A stretch of DNA of 64,000 nucleotides, from the NCBI RefSeq assembly GCF_013031405.1, contig NZ_WPZY01000001.1:62001-126000 (forward strand), in the 5' to 3' direction. The notes beneath the pieces were generated by a model that was not told where the DNA came from, searched no databases, and worked only from the letters and a program-made list of their open reading frames with translations. The stretch is from Ruegeria sp. HKCCD8929. Lineage in GTDB: Bacteria > Pseudomonadota > Alphaproteobacteria > Rhodobacterales > Rhodobacteraceae. Position numbers and translations under genes: made by a program. Shown one piece after another: positions 16,991 through 24,738 of this stretch (positions within the stretch are counted from its first letter, which is position 1; the number at the start of each line of letters is the position of its first letter).

Positions 16991-18439
16991 ATGGAGATGC
17001 CGAAACCCGATCCCGGCGTGCTGGCGCGCAAGGCGAAGCTGGTCGAGCGTTTGTTGAAGGTCCTGCCCAAGGACGCGGTGATCCATGACGAGGCCGAGAC
17101 CCGCGTCTATGAATGCGACGCGCTGACTGCCTACAAATGCGCGCCGATGCTGGCGGTGTTGCCATCCTCGACGCAGGAGGTCTCGGAGGTGCTGCGCATC
17201 TGCCATGCGGCGGGCGTGCCAGTGGTGCCGCGCGGGGCCGGAACCTCACTTGCGGGTGGGGCGCTGCCGACGGCGGATAGCGTGATCCTTGGCGTGGCAC
17301 GGATGAACGAGGTGCTCGAGACCGATTACGAAAATCGCATCATTCGGGTGCAGTCGGGCCGCACCAACCTGAGCGTCACCGGCGCGGTAGAGGAAGAAGA
17401 GTTCTTCTACGCTCCTGACCCCTCGTCACAGCTTGCCTGCGCCATCGCTGGCAATATCGCGATGAACTCGGGCGGAGCGCATTGCCTGAAGTACGGGGTG
17501 ACCACCAACAACCTGCTGGGTGTGACTATGGTGCTCATGGACGGCACCGTGGTCGAGATCGGTGGGGCCTATCTGGATGCGGGCGGGCTGGATCTTTTGG
17601 GGGTGATCTGCGGGTCCGAAGGGCAGCTGGGCGTGGTGACCGAGGCCACGCTGCGCATCCTGCGCAAGCCCGAGGGCGCGCGGCCGGTGCTGATGGGGTT
17701 CGATGACAATGAGGTGGCGGGGCAATGCGTCTCTGACATCATCAAGTCGGGCATCCTGCCGGTGGCGATCGAGTTCATGGACCGCTTGTGCATTCAGGCC
17801 TGCGAGAATTTTGCCGGTGCCGGTTATCCCGATTGCGAAGCGCTGCTGATTGTCGAGGTCGAGGGTTCGGAGGCCGAGATCGACAGTCAGTTGGCCAAGA
17901 TCATTGAGATCGCCCGTCGCCACAATCCGGTGGAGCTGCGCGAAAGCCAGTCGGAAGAGGAAAGCGCCAGGATCTGGCTGGGGCGGAAATCGGCCTTTGG
18001 CGCCATGGGGCAGATCAACGATTACATGTGCCTCGATGGCACGATCCCGGTGTCCGCGCTGCCGATGGTGCTGCGGCGGATCGGGGAGTTGAGCGATGAG
18101 TACGGCCTGCCCGTCGGCAACGTGTTCCATGCGGGTGACGGCAACATGCACCCCTTGATCCTGTTCGACGCCAACAAGCCCGGCGATCTTGAGAAATGCG
18201 AGGCGTTCGGAGCCGAGATCCTGAAGCTCTGCGTCGATGCGGGCGGGTGTCTGACCGGTGAGCACGGGGTGGGCATCGAAAAGCGCGATCTGATGCTGCA
18301 TCAGTACGGGCGGGCCGATCTTGAGGCCCAAATGGCCGTGAAGGATGTGTTCGATCCGGCTTGGTTGCTAAACCCGGCCAAGGTGTTTCCGCTGGAGGTA
18401 TCGGAGGCCCGCCGGGCGGCACGGATGGCGGCGGAGTAA
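16991..18439 (+). CDS. glcD: Glycolate oxidase FAD subunit GlcD
   Basis: GlcD is the FAD-linked catalytic subunit of glycolate oxidase, turning glycolate into glyoxylate. The 482-aa protein has the PCMH-type FAD motif VVPRGAGTSLAGGALP near residue 80 and the C-terminal VFHAGDGNMHPLILFD and LTGEHGVGIEKRDLM motifs of the FAD-linked oxidase family. ATG 16991 is supported by GGAGG and by conservation; the frame is open further upstream but that part is non-coding. It is followed by glcE and glcF in the standard order. Confidence 0.97.
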   Translation: MEMPKPDPGVLARKAKLVERLLKVLPKDAVIHDEAETRVYECDALTAYKCAPMLAVLPSSTQEVSEVLRICHAAGVPVVPRGAGTSLAGGALPTADSVILGVARMNEVLETDYENRIIRVQSGRTNLSVTGAVEEEEFFYAPDPSSQLACAIAGNIAMNSGGAHCLKYGVTTNNLLGVTMVLMDGTVVEIGGAYLDAGGLDLLGVICGSEGQLGVVTEATLRILRKPEGARPVLMGFDDNEVAGQCVSDIIKSGILPVAIEFMDRLCIQACENFAGAGYPDCEALLIVEVEGSEAEIDSQLAKIIEIARRHNPVELRESQSEEESARIWLGRKSAFGAMGQINDYMCLDGTIPVSALPMVLRRIGELSDEYGLPVGNVFHAGDGNMHPLILFDANKPGDLEKCEAFGAEILKLCVDAGGCLTGEHGVGIEKRDLMLHQYGRADLEAQMAVKDVFDPAWLLNPAKVFPLEVSEARRAARMAAE

Positions 18440-18508
18440 GGGGCCAGCCCCTCTTGGGCCGTTGGCCCAATTCACCCCGGGATATTTTTGAACAGAAGAA
18501 GATATGGG

Positions 18509-19609
18509 ATGAGACCTGAAACAGAGGCTGAACTGGCCGAGACCGTGGCCGGGCTGAACGGACCGGTGCGGATTGTCGGAGGCAGCACCCGGGGTGTGTT
18601 CGGGGAGGGGCAGGAGCTGTGCACTACCGGGTTGCGTGGGATCGAGCTGTATGAACCGGGCGCGCTGACCCTGGTGGCCAAGGCGGGGACGCCAGTGGCC
18701 GAGATCGAGGCGGCACTGGCGGCGGAAGGGCAGCGGCTGGCCTTCGAGCCGATGGATCATCGTGGGCTGCTCGGAACGCGTGGCGAGCCGACCATCGGCG
18801 GGGTTGTGGCGGCCAATGTTTCGGGCCCGCGCCGGGTGCAAGCCGGGGCGTGCCGGGATTTCCTGCTGGGGGTGCGGTATGTCGATGGCACCGGGCAGAT
18901 CGTCAAGAACGGTGGCCGGGTGATGAAGAACGTCACCGGCTATGATCTGGTCAAGCTGATGGCCGGGTCCTGGGGGACGTTGGGGTTGCTGAGCGAGGTG
19001 TCGCTCAAGGTGCTGCCGCAGTCTGAGGCTGAGACAACGCTGGCTGTCAGAGTGCCCGATGTGGAACGTGCGGTGCAGGTGTCGTCGGTTGGGTTGGGCT
19101 CACCCTTTGAGGTGACGGGGGCGGCGTATGATCCAGCGGCGGGGCAGGCGCTGTTGCGGATCGAGGGGTTTGCGGACTGGGTGGACTATCGGACCGGGCG
19201 ACTTGGGGCGCTTTTAGCCGAGCATGGCGACGTTGAGCGTGTTGGTGAGTCCGGGGCGGTATGGCGAGCCATTCGTGATGTCGAGATGTTTCACGGGACG
19301 ACGGGCGACGTTTGGCGGATATCTGTGACGCCGAAGGAAGCGCCCGGGATTGCAGCGCGAGCCGAAGCCGAGAAGCTGCTATTCGATTGGGGCGGCGGGC
19401 TGATCTGGGCGCTGGTGCCAGAAGGCGCCGACTTGCGAGCGCGGTTGGGGGCGTTTGACGGCCATGCCACGCTGGTTCGGGCCAGCGAGGAAACGCGTGC
19501 CAGCTTGGGTATGTTCCAACCGGAGCCGCCTGCACTTGCGGCACTCTCCAATGGGCTGCGGCAAAGATTCGATCCGCGTGGGCTCTTCAATCCGGGGCTG
19601 ATGGGGTAG
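18509..19609 (+). CDS. glcE: Glycolate oxidase subunit GlcE
   Basis: GlcE is the second FAD-binding subunit of glycolate oxidase. The 366-aa protein starts MRPETEAELAETVAGL at ATG 18509, with IVGGSTRGVFGEG and GTRGEPTIGGVVAANVSGPRR typical of the family, followed by DFLLGVRYVDGTGQIVKNGGRVMKNVTGYDL. It lies 69 nt after glcD and 3 nt before glcF. The first 20 codons before 18509 in the same frame are not conserved-looking. Confidence 0.95.
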   Translation: MRPETEAELAETVAGLNGPVRIVGGSTRGVFGEGQELCTTGLRGIELYEPGALTLVAKAGTPVAEIEAALAAEGQRLAFEPMDHRGLLGTRGEPTIGGVVAANVSGPRRVQAGACRDFLLGVRYVDGTGQIVKNGGRVMKNVTGYDLVKLMAGSWGTLGLLSEVSLKVLPQSEAETTLAVRVPDVERAVQVSSVGLGSPFEVTGAAYDPAAGQALLRIEGFADWVDYRTGRLGALLAEHGDVERVGESGAVWRAIRDVEMFHGTTGDVWRISVTPKEAPGIAARAEAEKLLFDWGGGLIWALVPEGADLRARLGAFDGHATLVRASEETRASLGMFQPEPPALAALSNGLRQRFDPRGLFNPGLMG

Positions 19610-19612
19610 GTC

Positions 19613-20935
19613 ATGCAGACGACATTCACAGCGGAACAGTTGAAAGACCCGGCCATCCGGCGCTCGAATGAAATCCTGCGGAGCTGCGTGCATTGCGGGT
19701 TCTGTACCGCCACCTGTCCGACCTATCAGGTGCTGGGGGATGAGCTCGACAGCCCGCGCGGGCGGATCTACCTGATCAAGGACATGCTGGAAAACGAGCG
19801 GGTGCCAGATGAGAAGGCGGTCAAGCATATCGACCGGTGCCTGTCCTGTCTGGCCTGCATGACCACCTGCCCCTCGGGCGTGCACTACATGCATCTGGTG
19901 GATCACGCGCGGGAGTATATCGAGGCCAACTACAAGCGCCCGTTCTCGGATCGGGCCCTGCGTTGGATTTTGGCGCGGATACTGCCCTATCCGACCCGGT
20001 TCCGGCTGGCGCTGCTCGGAGCCAAGGTTGGGCGGCCATTTCGGTTCCTGATGCCAGACGCCCGGCTGCGCGCGATGCTGGATATGGCGCCGAAACGTAT
20101 CCCTCCGGTCAGCCGCAATGACGATCCGCAGAGCTTTGCGCCGCAGGGCCAGGGGATCAAACGTGTGGCGCTGATGACCGGGTGTGCACAGAAAGCGCTG
20201 AACACCGACATCAACGATGCCACCATTCGGCTGCTGACCCGGCTGGGCTGTGAAGTGGTGGTGGCCGACGGGGCAGGGTGCTGCGGCGCGCTGACCCATC
20301 ACATGGGCAAGACGGAGGAAAGCCATCGCACGGCGGCTCGAAATATCCGTGCCTGGGCGCGCGAAATGGACGGGCCGGGTTTGGATGCGATCGTCATCAA
20401 CACCAGTGGCTGCGGCACGACGGTCAAGGATTACGGCCATATGTTCCGCAACGATTCGCTGGCCGAGGACGCCCGGCGGGTGTCCGAGATCGCGGTGGAT
20501 GTAAGCGAGTTGCTGATGCAGCTCGATCTGCCCGATGGGGCCGATCAGGAGCTGACCGTGGCCTATCACGCCGCCTGCTCGTTACAGCACGGGCAAAAGA
20601 TCACGACCCACCCCAAGACATTGCTGAAACGCGCCGGGTTCAATGTGGTTGAGCCTGCGGACAGTCATCTTTGCTGCGGCAGCGCCGGCACCTATAACCT
20701 GATGCAGCCGGAGATTTCGGCGCAGCTAAAGGCGCGCAAGGTGCGGACGCTTGAGGCAAGGCAACCCGATCTGATCGCGGCAGGCAACATCGGATGCATG
20801 ATACAGATCGGGTCGGGGACGAATCTGCCAATCGTGCATACGGTCGAATTGCTCGACTGGGCGACTGGCGGCCCGAAACCGCCCGCGATGGAGGCACGGG
20901 TCCAAGCCATAAAGGACGTCCCGATCCTGCGCTAA
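19613..20935 (+). CDS. glcF: Glycolate oxidase iron-sulfur subunit GlcF
   Basis: The 440-aa protein carries two [4Fe-4S] motifs: CVHCGFCTATCP (Cys 25, 28, 31, 35) and CLSCLACMTTCP (Cys 77, 80, 83, 87). Two CCG domains follow, with GAGCCGALTHHMG and SHLCCGSAGTYN. GlcF passes electrons from GlcDE toward the quinone pool at the membrane. It starts 3 nt after the glcE stop. In marine Rhodobacteraceae this enzyme lets cells use glycolate released by phytoplankton. Confidence 0.97.
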   Translation: MQTTFTAEQLKDPAIRRSNEILRSCVHCGFCTATCPTYQVLGDELDSPRGRIYLIKDMLENERVPDEKAVKHIDRCLSCLACMTTCPSGVHYMHLVDHAREYIEANYKRPFSDRALRWILARILPYPTRFRLALLGAKVGRPFRFLMPDARLRAMLDMAPKRIPPVSRNDDPQSFAPQGQGIKRVALMTGCAQKALNTDINDATIRLLTRLGCEVVVADGAGCCGALTHHMGKTEESHRTAARNIRAWAREMDGPGLDAIVINTSGCGTTVKDYGHMFRNDSLAEDARRVSEIAVDVSELLMQLDLPDGADQELTVAYHAACSLQHGQKITTHPKTLLKRAGFNVVEPADSHLCCGSAGTYNLMQPEISAQLKARKVRTLEARQPDLIAAGNIGCMIQIGSGTNLPIVHTVELLDWATGGPKPPAMEARVQAIKDVPILR

Positions 20936-21049
20936 GAAACAGGTGTAGGGCCTGTGCAACACAGCGTCACTCACCGTCATGTTATACTTTCTGCCCTATT
21001 TTCGCCTCACCCAACCGATATCAATATGGCCTTGTGACGGGAACCGGAG

Positions 21050-21868
21050 ATGTTGGTGCGTAACTGGGTCAAGGTGATGGCGCTGGTCCTGCTGCCTGCG
21101 GCAGCTGTGGCGCAGGACTCGGGGCTGAAAAGCCTCGACACCAGTGATTCCGGTCGCGAGTGGATGGCGGTTGGCCGCCTCGACATCGACGGCACCGGGT
21201 TTTGCACCGGCGCGCTGATCGCGCCAAATCTGGTTCTGACGGCGGCGCACTGCCTGTTCGACAAAACCACGGATGAAAGGATCGACCCCGCGCGGATCGA
21301 GTTTCTGGCAGGATGGCGACGGGGTCGCGCGTCGGCCTATCGCTCGGTGCGCCGCGCGGTGGTGCATCCCGACTACGAATACGGCGCCGATGCGTCGACC
21401 CAGCGGGTGCGCAACGACGTGGCCCTCATCGAGTTGCAGCAACCGATCCGCAACACCACCGTGATCCCCTTCGAGACCGGAGAGCGCCCGGCGCGGGGCG
21501 AAGAAGTGGGCGTCGTTTCATACGCGATGGACCGGTCCGAGGCCCCTTCGCTGCAAGAGGTTTGTTCAGTCATGGCAAGGCAGCAGGGCATTCTGGTGAT
21601 GTCCTGCGATGTGGATTTCGGGTCCTCCGGCGCGCCGGTCTTTTCCTTCTCGGGTGAGCGGCCTCGGATCGTGTCCGTGGTGTCCGCAAAGGCTGAATTG
21701 CAGGGCGAACGTGTGGCGCTTGGGTCAACGCTGGAAGAGGCGCTGGGCCTGCTACAGGCCGAGTTGGATGCTGGCGGCGGGTTCAATCAGGCTGACGCAC
21801 CGCGCTCCAGCCGCATCACGGTGGGTGGTCCTCGTAACAAAACCGGAGCCAAGTTCGTTAAACCATGA
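21050..21868 (+). CDS. Trypsin-like serine protease (S1 family), first of a tandem pair
   Basis: A signal peptide (VKVMALVLLPAAAVAQD) targets this 272-aa protein to the periplasm. The triad is visible: His in LVLTAAHC, Asp in RVRNDVALIEL, Ser in CDVDFGSSGAPVF. The serine motif is GSSGAP rather than GDSGGP, a variant also found in V8-type and other bacterial S1 enzymes. Its 3' end overlaps the next protease by ATGA, so the two are co-translated. It ends in a short basic tail GAKFVKP that is echoed in the second copy. Substrate is unknown. Confidence 0.9.
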   Translation: MLVRNWVKVMALVLLPAAAVAQDSGLKSLDTSDSGREWMAVGRLDIDGTGFCTGALIAPNLVLTAAHCLFDKTTDERIDPARIEFLAGWRRGRASAYRSVRRAVVHPDYEYGADASTQRVRNDVALIELQQPIRNTTVIPFETGERPARGEEVGVVSYAMDRSEAPSLQEVCSVMARQQGILVMSCDVDFGSSGAPVFSFSGERPRIVSVVSAKAELQGERVALGSTLEEALGLLQAELDAGGGFNQADAPRSSRITVGGPRNKTGAKFVKP

Positions 21869-22674
21869 TCCGCCTGTTTGTCCTGTTCAGCCTTCTGCTT
21901 TCAACCACGTCCGCTCATGCTCAGGCTATTTCGCGCCGCCTTACCGATCGGGAGGATTTGCTGGGATGGGAGGCGGTGGGCCGCCTTGATATCGGGGAAT
22001 CCGGGTTTTGCACCGGCACCCTGATCGCGCCGGACCTTGTATTGACCGCCGCACATTGTGCGCTAGATAGGGAAGGCGGCCGGCCCTTTGCGGCAGGAGA
22101 GCTTACGTTTCGGGCGGGGCTGAGCGACGGAAAGTCCGTGGCGGACCGCAAGGTGATCCAGATCGCTGCCCATCCAAAATTCGTTGTAAACGCACCGGTC
22201 TCGGCCGAGCGTGTTCGGGTCGACGTGGCATTGATGCGGCTGGATCAGCCCATCCCCCTGTCGCTGGCCAACCCTTTCGCGCTGCACAACGGAAACGTCT
22301 CTGGCGCCGAGGTCAGCGTTGCCTCTTACGGGCGCGGGCGATCCGAGGCGATCACAAGGCAGCGGTCCTGTCGCATTCTGTTCAGACAGCAGGGGCTGGT
22401 CGCCTTCGATTGCGATATCACCTTCGGATCGTCGGGCTCGGCGATCCTGGCCAAATCCGGCCCGCGCTGGCAGATCCTGTCGGTTGTATCCGCGGGCGCC
22501 CGAGCCCGCGGAACGCCTGTCGGTTACGGCATGGAGCTTCCCGGTATCGTCAGCCAGCTAAAAGCCATCCTGCGCAAGGACGCGCCGCCACCCAAGGCGA
22601 CGATTCGCCGATTGCAGGTGGGTTCGGACAAATCCAGTTCTGGTGCAAAATTCATCAGTTCCGGCGGGTCTTGA
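21865..22674 (+). CDS. Trypsin-like serine protease (S1 family), second of a tandem pair
   Basis: This 269-aa paralogue of the upstream gene has a signal peptide (LFVLFSLLLSTTSAHA) and the same layout: DLVLTAAHC, RVRVDVALMRLDQP and CDITFGSSGSAIL for His, Asp and Ser. The start overlaps the previous stop by 4 nt (ATGA). The C-terminus SSGAKFISSGG matches the tail of the first copy. The pair arose by tandem duplication with strong divergence in the middle. The sigma-32-like element for the next gene overlaps its stop codon. Confidence 0.9.
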   Translation: MIRLFVLFSLLLSTTSAHAQAISRRLTDREDLLGWEAVGRLDIGESGFCTGTLIAPDLVLTAAHCALDREGGRPFAAGELTFRAGLSDGKSVADRKVIQIAAHPKFVVNAPVSAERVRVDVALMRLDQPIPLSLANPFALHNGNVSGAEVSVASYGRGRSEAITRQRSCRILFRQQGLVAFDCDITFGSSGSAILAKSGPRWQILSVVSAGARARGTPVGYGMELPGIVSQLKAILRKDAPPPKATIRRLQVGSDKSSSGAKFISSGGS

Positions 22675-22698
22675 AACCCCCCACACCTTTTCCCATCT
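22670..22698 (+). promoter_or_regulatory. Sigma-32 (RpoH) heat-shock promoter for hsp20
   Basis: CTTGAAA at 22670-22676, a 15-nt spacer and CCCATCT from 22692 match the RpoH consensus CTTGAAA-N11-16-CCCCATNT closely. It stands about 105 nt before the Hsp20 start codon, and its -35 box overlaps the stop codon of the upstream protease. Confidence 0.75.
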
Positions 22699-22775
22699 CA
22701 TCGGTATCGGATCGCCACTAACCGGGGTCCGATGATCTATGAACGCCCGTCCGGATGGAGGGCACAACTCGTAAA

Positions 22776-22802
22776 TCGCTCAAGAGATGAGGATAACGAC
22801 AC
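22776..22802 (+). promoter_or_regulatory. Possible ROSE-like RNA thermometer at the hsp20 ribosome-binding site
   Basis: The 5' leader has TCGCT at 22776-22780, able to pair with the Shine-Dalgarno AGGA at 22790-22793 with one bulged G, the hallmark pairing (UYGCU with AGGA) of ROSE thermometers found upstream of alphaproteobacterial small heat-shock genes. The rest of the multi-hairpin ROSE fold was not verified. Confidence 0.35.
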
Positions 22803-23270
22803 ATGCGTAGCTTTGATTTTGCACCCCTGCACCGTGCGACCATCGGTTTCGACCAGATCGCGGACATGATGGATCGGGTGCTGACCAGTGACATGGCCCA
22901 GCCGAGCTATCCCCCTTACAACATCGAAAAGACCGCTGCTGATGCCTATCGCATCTCGGTTGCTGTCGCGGGATTCGCCGAAGAGGATCTGACGGTTGAG
23001 CTAAAAGAGAATTCCCTTGTCGTGGCAGGCAAGAAAGCCGCCGAAGACAAGGAGCGTACCTATCTGCATCGTGGCATCGCAACCCGCGCCTTTGAACGCC
23101 GTTTTACGCTGGCCGATCATGTGCGCGTGACAGGTGCGAGCCATGAGAACGGTATGCTGCATATCGACCTGCAGCGCGAAGTGCCCGAGGCATTAAAACC
23201 GCGCCGGATCGAGATCACTTCGGCGAAGGCCATCGAAAAGAACGTGGTTGACGCGAAGGCCGTAAACTGA
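22803..23270 (+). CDS. Hsp20/IbpA-family small heat-shock protein
   Basis: This 155-aa cytoplasmic holdase has a short N-terminal arm (FDFAPLHRATIGFDQIADMMDR) and an alpha-crystallin domain from about residue 35: YNIEKTAADAYRISVAVAGFAEEDLTVELKENSLVVAGKK, then YLHRGIATRAFERRFTLADHVRV and GMLHIDLQREVPE. The C-terminal I-x-I/V anchor is weak (RIEITSAK). It should bind unfolding proteins during heat stress. The RpoH-type promoter and the possible RNA thermometer upstream both fit heat control. A bidirectional terminator follows. Confidence 0.93.
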   Translation: MRSFDFAPLHRATIGFDQIADMMDRVLTSDMAQPSYPPYNIEKTAADAYRISVAVAGFAEEDLTVELKENSLVVAGKKAAEDKERTYLHRGIATRAFERRFTLADHVRVTGASHENGMLHIDLQREVPEALKPRRIEITSAKAIEKNVVDAKAVN

Positions 23271-23340
23271 GGTTCCGCATTGCGGTGATCCTCCGCAGGA
23301 CCTCGATGCGATAATCTCCTCCCTCCCTTGGTTATCGCTG

Positions 23341-23373
23341 CACCCCGTGCCGGAATATGGCGCGGGGTGTTTT
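23341..23373. terminator. Bidirectional terminator between hsp20 and the Hsp70-like gene
   Basis: An 11-bp stem (CACCCCGTGCC / GGCGCGGGGTG, one G-T pair) with a 7-nt loop is followed by TTTT on the plus strand. It lies between two convergent genes and can serve hsp20 and, less strongly, the opposite gene. Confidence 0.8.
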
Positions 23374-23382
23374 CGTATCGGC

Positions 23383-24633
23383 TCAGGCCCGGTTGGCGGC
23401 GATGGCGAGGCCATCGGTAACGGCGGTGAATACTTCGGTGAAGGAATGCCGGGCATCCGGGAACAATGCCTCCATCGTGTGTGAGACGATCGACATCAGG
23501 CTGGACCCACCGACATAGATCACGCGGTCGACCTGTTTTGCGGTCGCGCCTGCCAGTTGCAGGGTTTCGGTGGCTCCGCCAGCCAGCGCTTGGGCGTGAA
23601 CGGCAAGGATCAGGGCCAGTTCTTCGGCGGGAAGCGCAACGGTCAGTGTGTGCTCGATCTGGTCCAGCGCGATATACGGGCAGTTTGCGCCGTTGTTGGC
23701 GGCGATCTTGCCGCGCTCGACGGCAAAGGCCAGATCATGACCCAGCTCATCCTGCAAAACGGTGACGAGGCGGCTCATCCTCTCTGGCGTTTCGGACAGC
23801 CGCGCCATCTCCTCGACCATGCGACGGGTTTGGGCGCTGTAAAGAAAGGGAATCTTCTCCCACGTCGCCAGATCGTTGAAGATCGCGTTGGGCGCAGGCG
23901 TGGTGCCGGGGCCGATGGCCTTGCGCAGGGTCGATCCCTTGCCCAAGAGCGGCATCACCCGGTCGATATTGATCGAGCGGTCGAAATCGGTGCCGCCGAT
24001 GCGAACCCCGTGATTGGCCAGGATCGAGACCCCGTCATTGCTCGACCGGAACAGCGAAAAATCCGAGGTGCCGCCGCCGATATCGACGATCAACCCGATC
24101 TCGCCCGACTGGTCCAGCGTGCCGCTGGCGATGGCGGCGGCCTCGGGTTCGAACAGAAAGTCGACCTCTTTGAAACCCGCCGCGATGTAGCAGGCGCGCA
24201 GATCCGCCTCGGCCTGCGCTTCGCGCCGGTCGCCGGTGCCGTGAAACACCACCGGGCGGCCCGACAGCGTACGGTCGAAGGTCAACCCGGTTTCGGCCTC
24301 GGCACGGGTTTTGATCTCGCGCAGGAAGCGGGCGATGATGTCGACAAGGGTGACCCGTTCATTCAGGATCTGGCGTTTCTCGTGCATCAAACCGGTGCCC
24401 AACACCCGTTTCAGCGCGCGCATGAACCGCCCTTCGGTCCCGTCGAGCAGCGCCTGGTTGGCCGGTTCACCGATCAGCGTCTGCCGGGTCTCGAAATCGA
24501 AGAAGAACGTGGTGGGCAGCGTCGTCTGACCGGGTGCCATCTGGATCAGGTGGGGTTTGCCGTCGCGCAGATAGCCCGCTGCCGAGTTGGAGGTGCCGAA
24601 ATCAATACCCAATACGGGGCCATGCTGTGCCAT
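23383..24633 (-). CDS. Hsp70-family protein, YegD-like
   Basis: The 416-aa protein begins with the actin-like ATPase phosphate-1 loop VLGIDFGTSNSAAGYL and has phosphate-2 LIVDIGGGTSDFSLF and the adenosine motif VIYVGGSSLM. It ends right after the nucleotide-binding domain and has no DnaK substrate-binding domain, which is the YegD pattern. The role of YegD proteins is not established; they are presumed chaperone relatives. It faces hsp20 with a shared terminator, so two chaperone-related genes meet tail to tail here. Confidence 0.9.
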   Translation of the reverse strand: MAQHGPVLGIDFGTSNSAAGYLRDGKPHLIQMAPGQTTLPTTFFFDFETRQTLIGEPANQALLDGTEGRFMRALKRVLGTGLMHEKRQILNERVTLVDIIARFLREIKTRAEAETGLTFDRTLSGRPVVFHGTGDRREAQAEADLRACYIAAGFKEVDFLFEPEAAAIASGTLDQSGEIGLIVDIGGGTSDFSLFRSSNDGVSILANHGVRIGGTDFDRSINIDRVMPLLGKGSTLRKAIGPGTTPAPNAIFNDLATWEKIPFLYSAQTRRMVEEMARLSETPERMSRLVTVLQDELGHDLAFAVERGKIAANNGANCPYIALDQIEHTLTVALPAEELALILAVHAQALAGGATETLQLAGATAKQVDRVIYVGGSSLMSIVSHTMEALFPDARHSFTEVFTAVTDGLAIAANRA

Positions 24634-24684
24634 GCCCGATCCCTCCCGACGGTAAAACAGAAAGGCGCCTGTTTACGGACACGC

Positions 24685-24718
24685 AAAAAGGGCGTCAAGC
24701 GGGAAGCGCCTGACGCCC
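24685..24718 (-). terminator. Terminator of the phytase-like gene
   Basis: On the minus strand GGGCGTCA and TGACGCCC pair around an inner GGCGC/GCG region and are followed by a run of five T. It lies between the stop of the large periplasmic gene and the start of the Hsp70-like gene. Confidence 0.85.
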
Positions 24719-24738
24719 TCGATGTTGTTTCGGTGGGC

